DNA of 64,000 nt, from the NCBI GenBank assembly GCA_029953675.1, contig JAMWBK010000012.1:372001-436000 (forward strand). The letters run 5' to 3'. The notes under the pieces are model-generated. The model did not search any database and had not been told where the DNA came from. It saw nothing but the letters and a program-made list of their open reading frames with translations. Made by a program: the position numbers and the translations under genes. Position 1 is the stretch's first letter. Each line of letters opens with the position of its first letter. Of this stretch, positions 62,715 through 64,000 are shown one piece after another. Origin of the DNA: Rhodosorus marinus. Its lineage: Eukaryota; Rhodophyta; Stylonematophyceae; Stylonematales; Stylonemataceae.

Positions 62715-63430
62715 ATTTTGAGTATGCTCAAGTAGTGGGTTTGACTACTGGGTTTGGTAATTCTTGATAGAGACGTCATCTGCGTATCGATTTCGATAGT
62801 TGAGAGGTTCGTGACAAACCAAACAGACGACGAGAAAGTAGGAGAGCAAGCCGAGCTGAGGTGGTATTATAGTCGCTCCATCGCATGATGCTCCACAAGG
62901 AGCCGTTCATAAAATGATCGTTTTTGTAAGCTAAAAGAAACACCCGGTGCAGCCTAGTGGCGACCGTCTGCCCTGACACGTATGTGAGAAACTCAATATA
63001 GGAGCTTATAGATTTGGTTACAGAACCCAGCGAATCAGAAAGCCATAGAGAAAAAAACAAGCCATAGAGAAAAAAAAAAGCCAGCTTTGTTAGCCCACGT
63101 CTGAGCGAAGGTCTACACAGTGAGGATACGTCCACAACTCTCTCGAAAGTTAGATGGATGGGGTCAATAATGATCAAGTCATCTAAAATCCGCAGTTTTC
63201 AGCGAACGGAATCCGCGGCTAGGTATCTCAAGAGGCGGTAGAATAGGGGCTGACCGGATCGATATCGCTTACTCCGACCGAAAAACCGAGCGAATGATAG
63301 AATAAGTATCATCTTCATCATCGAAGATAGCCCAGCTTGACTGGTTTGAACACTTGCTGCTTGTGAGTTTTAAAAATTTGTAGGGCGGTACCAACACTTG
63401 TTCCGTTCGACCTAAACTGATCCCAACGTT
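62715..63430. other. Spacer upstream of the partial EGF-C2 gene
   Basis: A 133-codon minus-strand ORF (63177-62776) has no recognisable domain and a low-complexity hydrophobic part; not called. A 16-bp segment around 'agccatagagaaaaaa' is doubled at about 63041-63075. Confidence 0.35.
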
Positions 63431-63436
63431 GGTTGA

Positions 63437-63443
63437 TATAAAG
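63437..63443 (+). promoter_or_regulatory. TATA box of the second EGF-C2 gene
   Basis: TATAAAG lies 88 bp upstream of the ATG at 63525. It resembles the TATAAG of its paralogs at 15179 and 17295. Confidence 0.55.
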
Positions 63444-63524
63444 CGCCATGCCCAGCTTGCCGAACATGGAATTTGCTTGTGAGGAGCAGGAGAAGGAGAA
63501 GTGAGAACTGGTGGAATACGCGAG

Positions 63525-64000
63525 ATGCAGAAACTTGGATATAGTCTTCTTTTGGTGTTTTCGGGGGTAGTATGCGTGTCTACTGCACTGAAGTTGCGGG
63601 ACCCGTACGACCCGGAGCCGGAACCTCCGTTCCCGATCCCAACGCCGGGAAAGCCAGATTGTAGCCCAAACCCGTGCAGGAACGGAGGTACCTGCTCTGA
63701 AACAAGCACCGGGTACAGATGCACGTGCCCTGCTGGAACCCTTGGAACTCGGTGTGAGAGAATGCGCGGCACTCTAGAGGTCTATGTGGAAGACGCTTTC
63801 AGGTTGGGGGATGAGGATTTCTGGTCGCGCTCAGATCCGTATGTTAGGGTGATCGGGGTCAACTACTACAATCAGGAACTCACTCTGAACACAGAGAGGT
63901 GTAACGATTGTGACCTCCGCGTGCGCTTCCGCGAGAATCTGCAGTTCGGAAGAAACTATTGGAAGGCCATCAGGGTTTCAGTCTGGGACCATGACGATGA
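63525..64000 (+). CDS. Secreted EGF-C2 protein, partial (runs off window)
   Basis: At least 158 residues, no stop before the window edge. Signal peptide (LLLVFSGVVCVSTA), Pro-rich linker (PPFPIPTPGKP), EGF domain with six Cys (from CSPNPC to GTRCE, 'GYRCTCPAGT'), then a C2 domain: LEVYVEDAF, SDPYVRVIG (loop 1 Asp), and VWDHDDD at the cut end (loop 3 Asp cluster). Ca2+ sites look complete, unlike the paralog at 15248. EGF Cys spacing and linker are close to that paralog, so the two arose by duplication. A small extra Cys pair (CNDC) sits between C2 strands. Confidence 0.85.
   Translation, partial: MQKLGYSLLLVFSGVVCVSTALKLRDPYDPEPEPPFPIPTPGKPDCSPNPCRNGGTCSETSTGYRCTCPAGTLGTRCERMRGTLEVYVEDAFRLGDEDFWSRSDPYVRVIGVNYYNQELTLNTERCNDCDLRVRFRENLQFGRNYWKAIRVSVWDHDD

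Noticed and set aside
62776-63177. 133-codon minus-strand ORF upstream of the EGF-C2 gene
   Set aside because: Hydrophobic low-complexity content, no domain, no promoter evidence; too weak to call.
1-64000. tRNA, rRNA or other snRNA genes
   Set aside because: I looked for tRNA B-box-like GGTTCGANTCC and conserved rRNA or U1/U4/U5/U6 stretches and saw none; a covariance-model scan would settle this.

Overview
The window is nuclear DNA of a eukaryote. It shows GT-AG introns, TATA-type promoters, AATAAA-type 3' ends, a U2 spliceosomal snRNA gene, secreted multidomain proteins (EGF, C2, VWA, Pro-Thr linkers, collagen-like Gly runs) and dozens of non-LTR retrotransposon copies. Base composition is close to balanced. 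The host genes are compact, and only one of six clearly contains introns. The lineage cannot be fixed from the sequence alone. Small gene islands in a sea of retroelements would suit an alga or another protist with a repeat-rich genome, but this is inference.

Host genes. Six genes are supported, and all six encode proteins with signal peptides. They are: a six-exon Cys-rich protein (3334-5341); an EGF-C2 protein (15248-15958); a C2-only protein (17403-17927); a protein with two copies of an unnamed 12-Cys domain, a long Pro-Thr linker and a VWA domain (26923-29190); a small protein with three tandem 7-Cys modules (40580-41020); and a 1268-residue protein with collagen-like runs and a long helical middle (44794-48600). 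A seventh, a second EGF-C2 gene, runs off the right edge (63525-64000). The six-exon protein and the VWA protein share the same unnamed domain. The EGF-C2 and C2 genes form one family. The theme is extracellular matrix or secreted proteins.

RNA gene. A U2 snRNA gene lies on the minus strand at about 44443-44635. It is divergent from the 1268-residue protein gene across about 160 bp. A retroelement 5' end begins about 14 bp past its 3' end.

Retroelements. Most of the rest is debris of non-LTR elements of the early-branching type that carry a reverse transcriptase followed by a CCHC motif and a restriction-enzyme-like endonuclease (REL). I separate family F1 (3' end with a CCCCTCGGGG core, T-runs and a terminal CATTCGTTC), family F2 (3' hairpin followed by AGTAAAGCC-like repeats; subgroups F2a and F2b) and one remnant of a third lineage (about 13990-14470). 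F1 and F2 share recognisable 5' ends, an ORF1 with an RRM-like core, and an ORF2 with a YHDD active site. One F1 copy (54917-59647) and one F2a copy (about 33769-38325) are nearly full length, but both are broken. Many 5'-truncated copies are nested in each other, several with clear target-site duplications, so a relative insertion order can be read.

Layout. 0-3 kb: degenerate F1 ends and small tandem repeats. 3.3-5.3 kb: six-exon gene. 5.8-12.7 kb: F2 and F1 cluster. 13-14.6 kb: third-lineage remnant. 15.2-17.9 kb: EGF-C2 and C2 genes. 18-23.6 kb: F1/F2 cluster. 23.6-26.7 kb: no supported gene. 26.9-29.3 kb: VWA gene. 29.6-39.1 kb: F2-rich cluster with fold-back rearrangements. 40.6-41.0 kb: 7-Cys gene. 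41.8-44.4 kb: F1 remnants. 44.4-48.6 kb: U2 and the 1268-residue gene. 48.8-62.7 kb: the densest retroelement cluster. 63.5 kb to the end: partial EGF-C2 gene.
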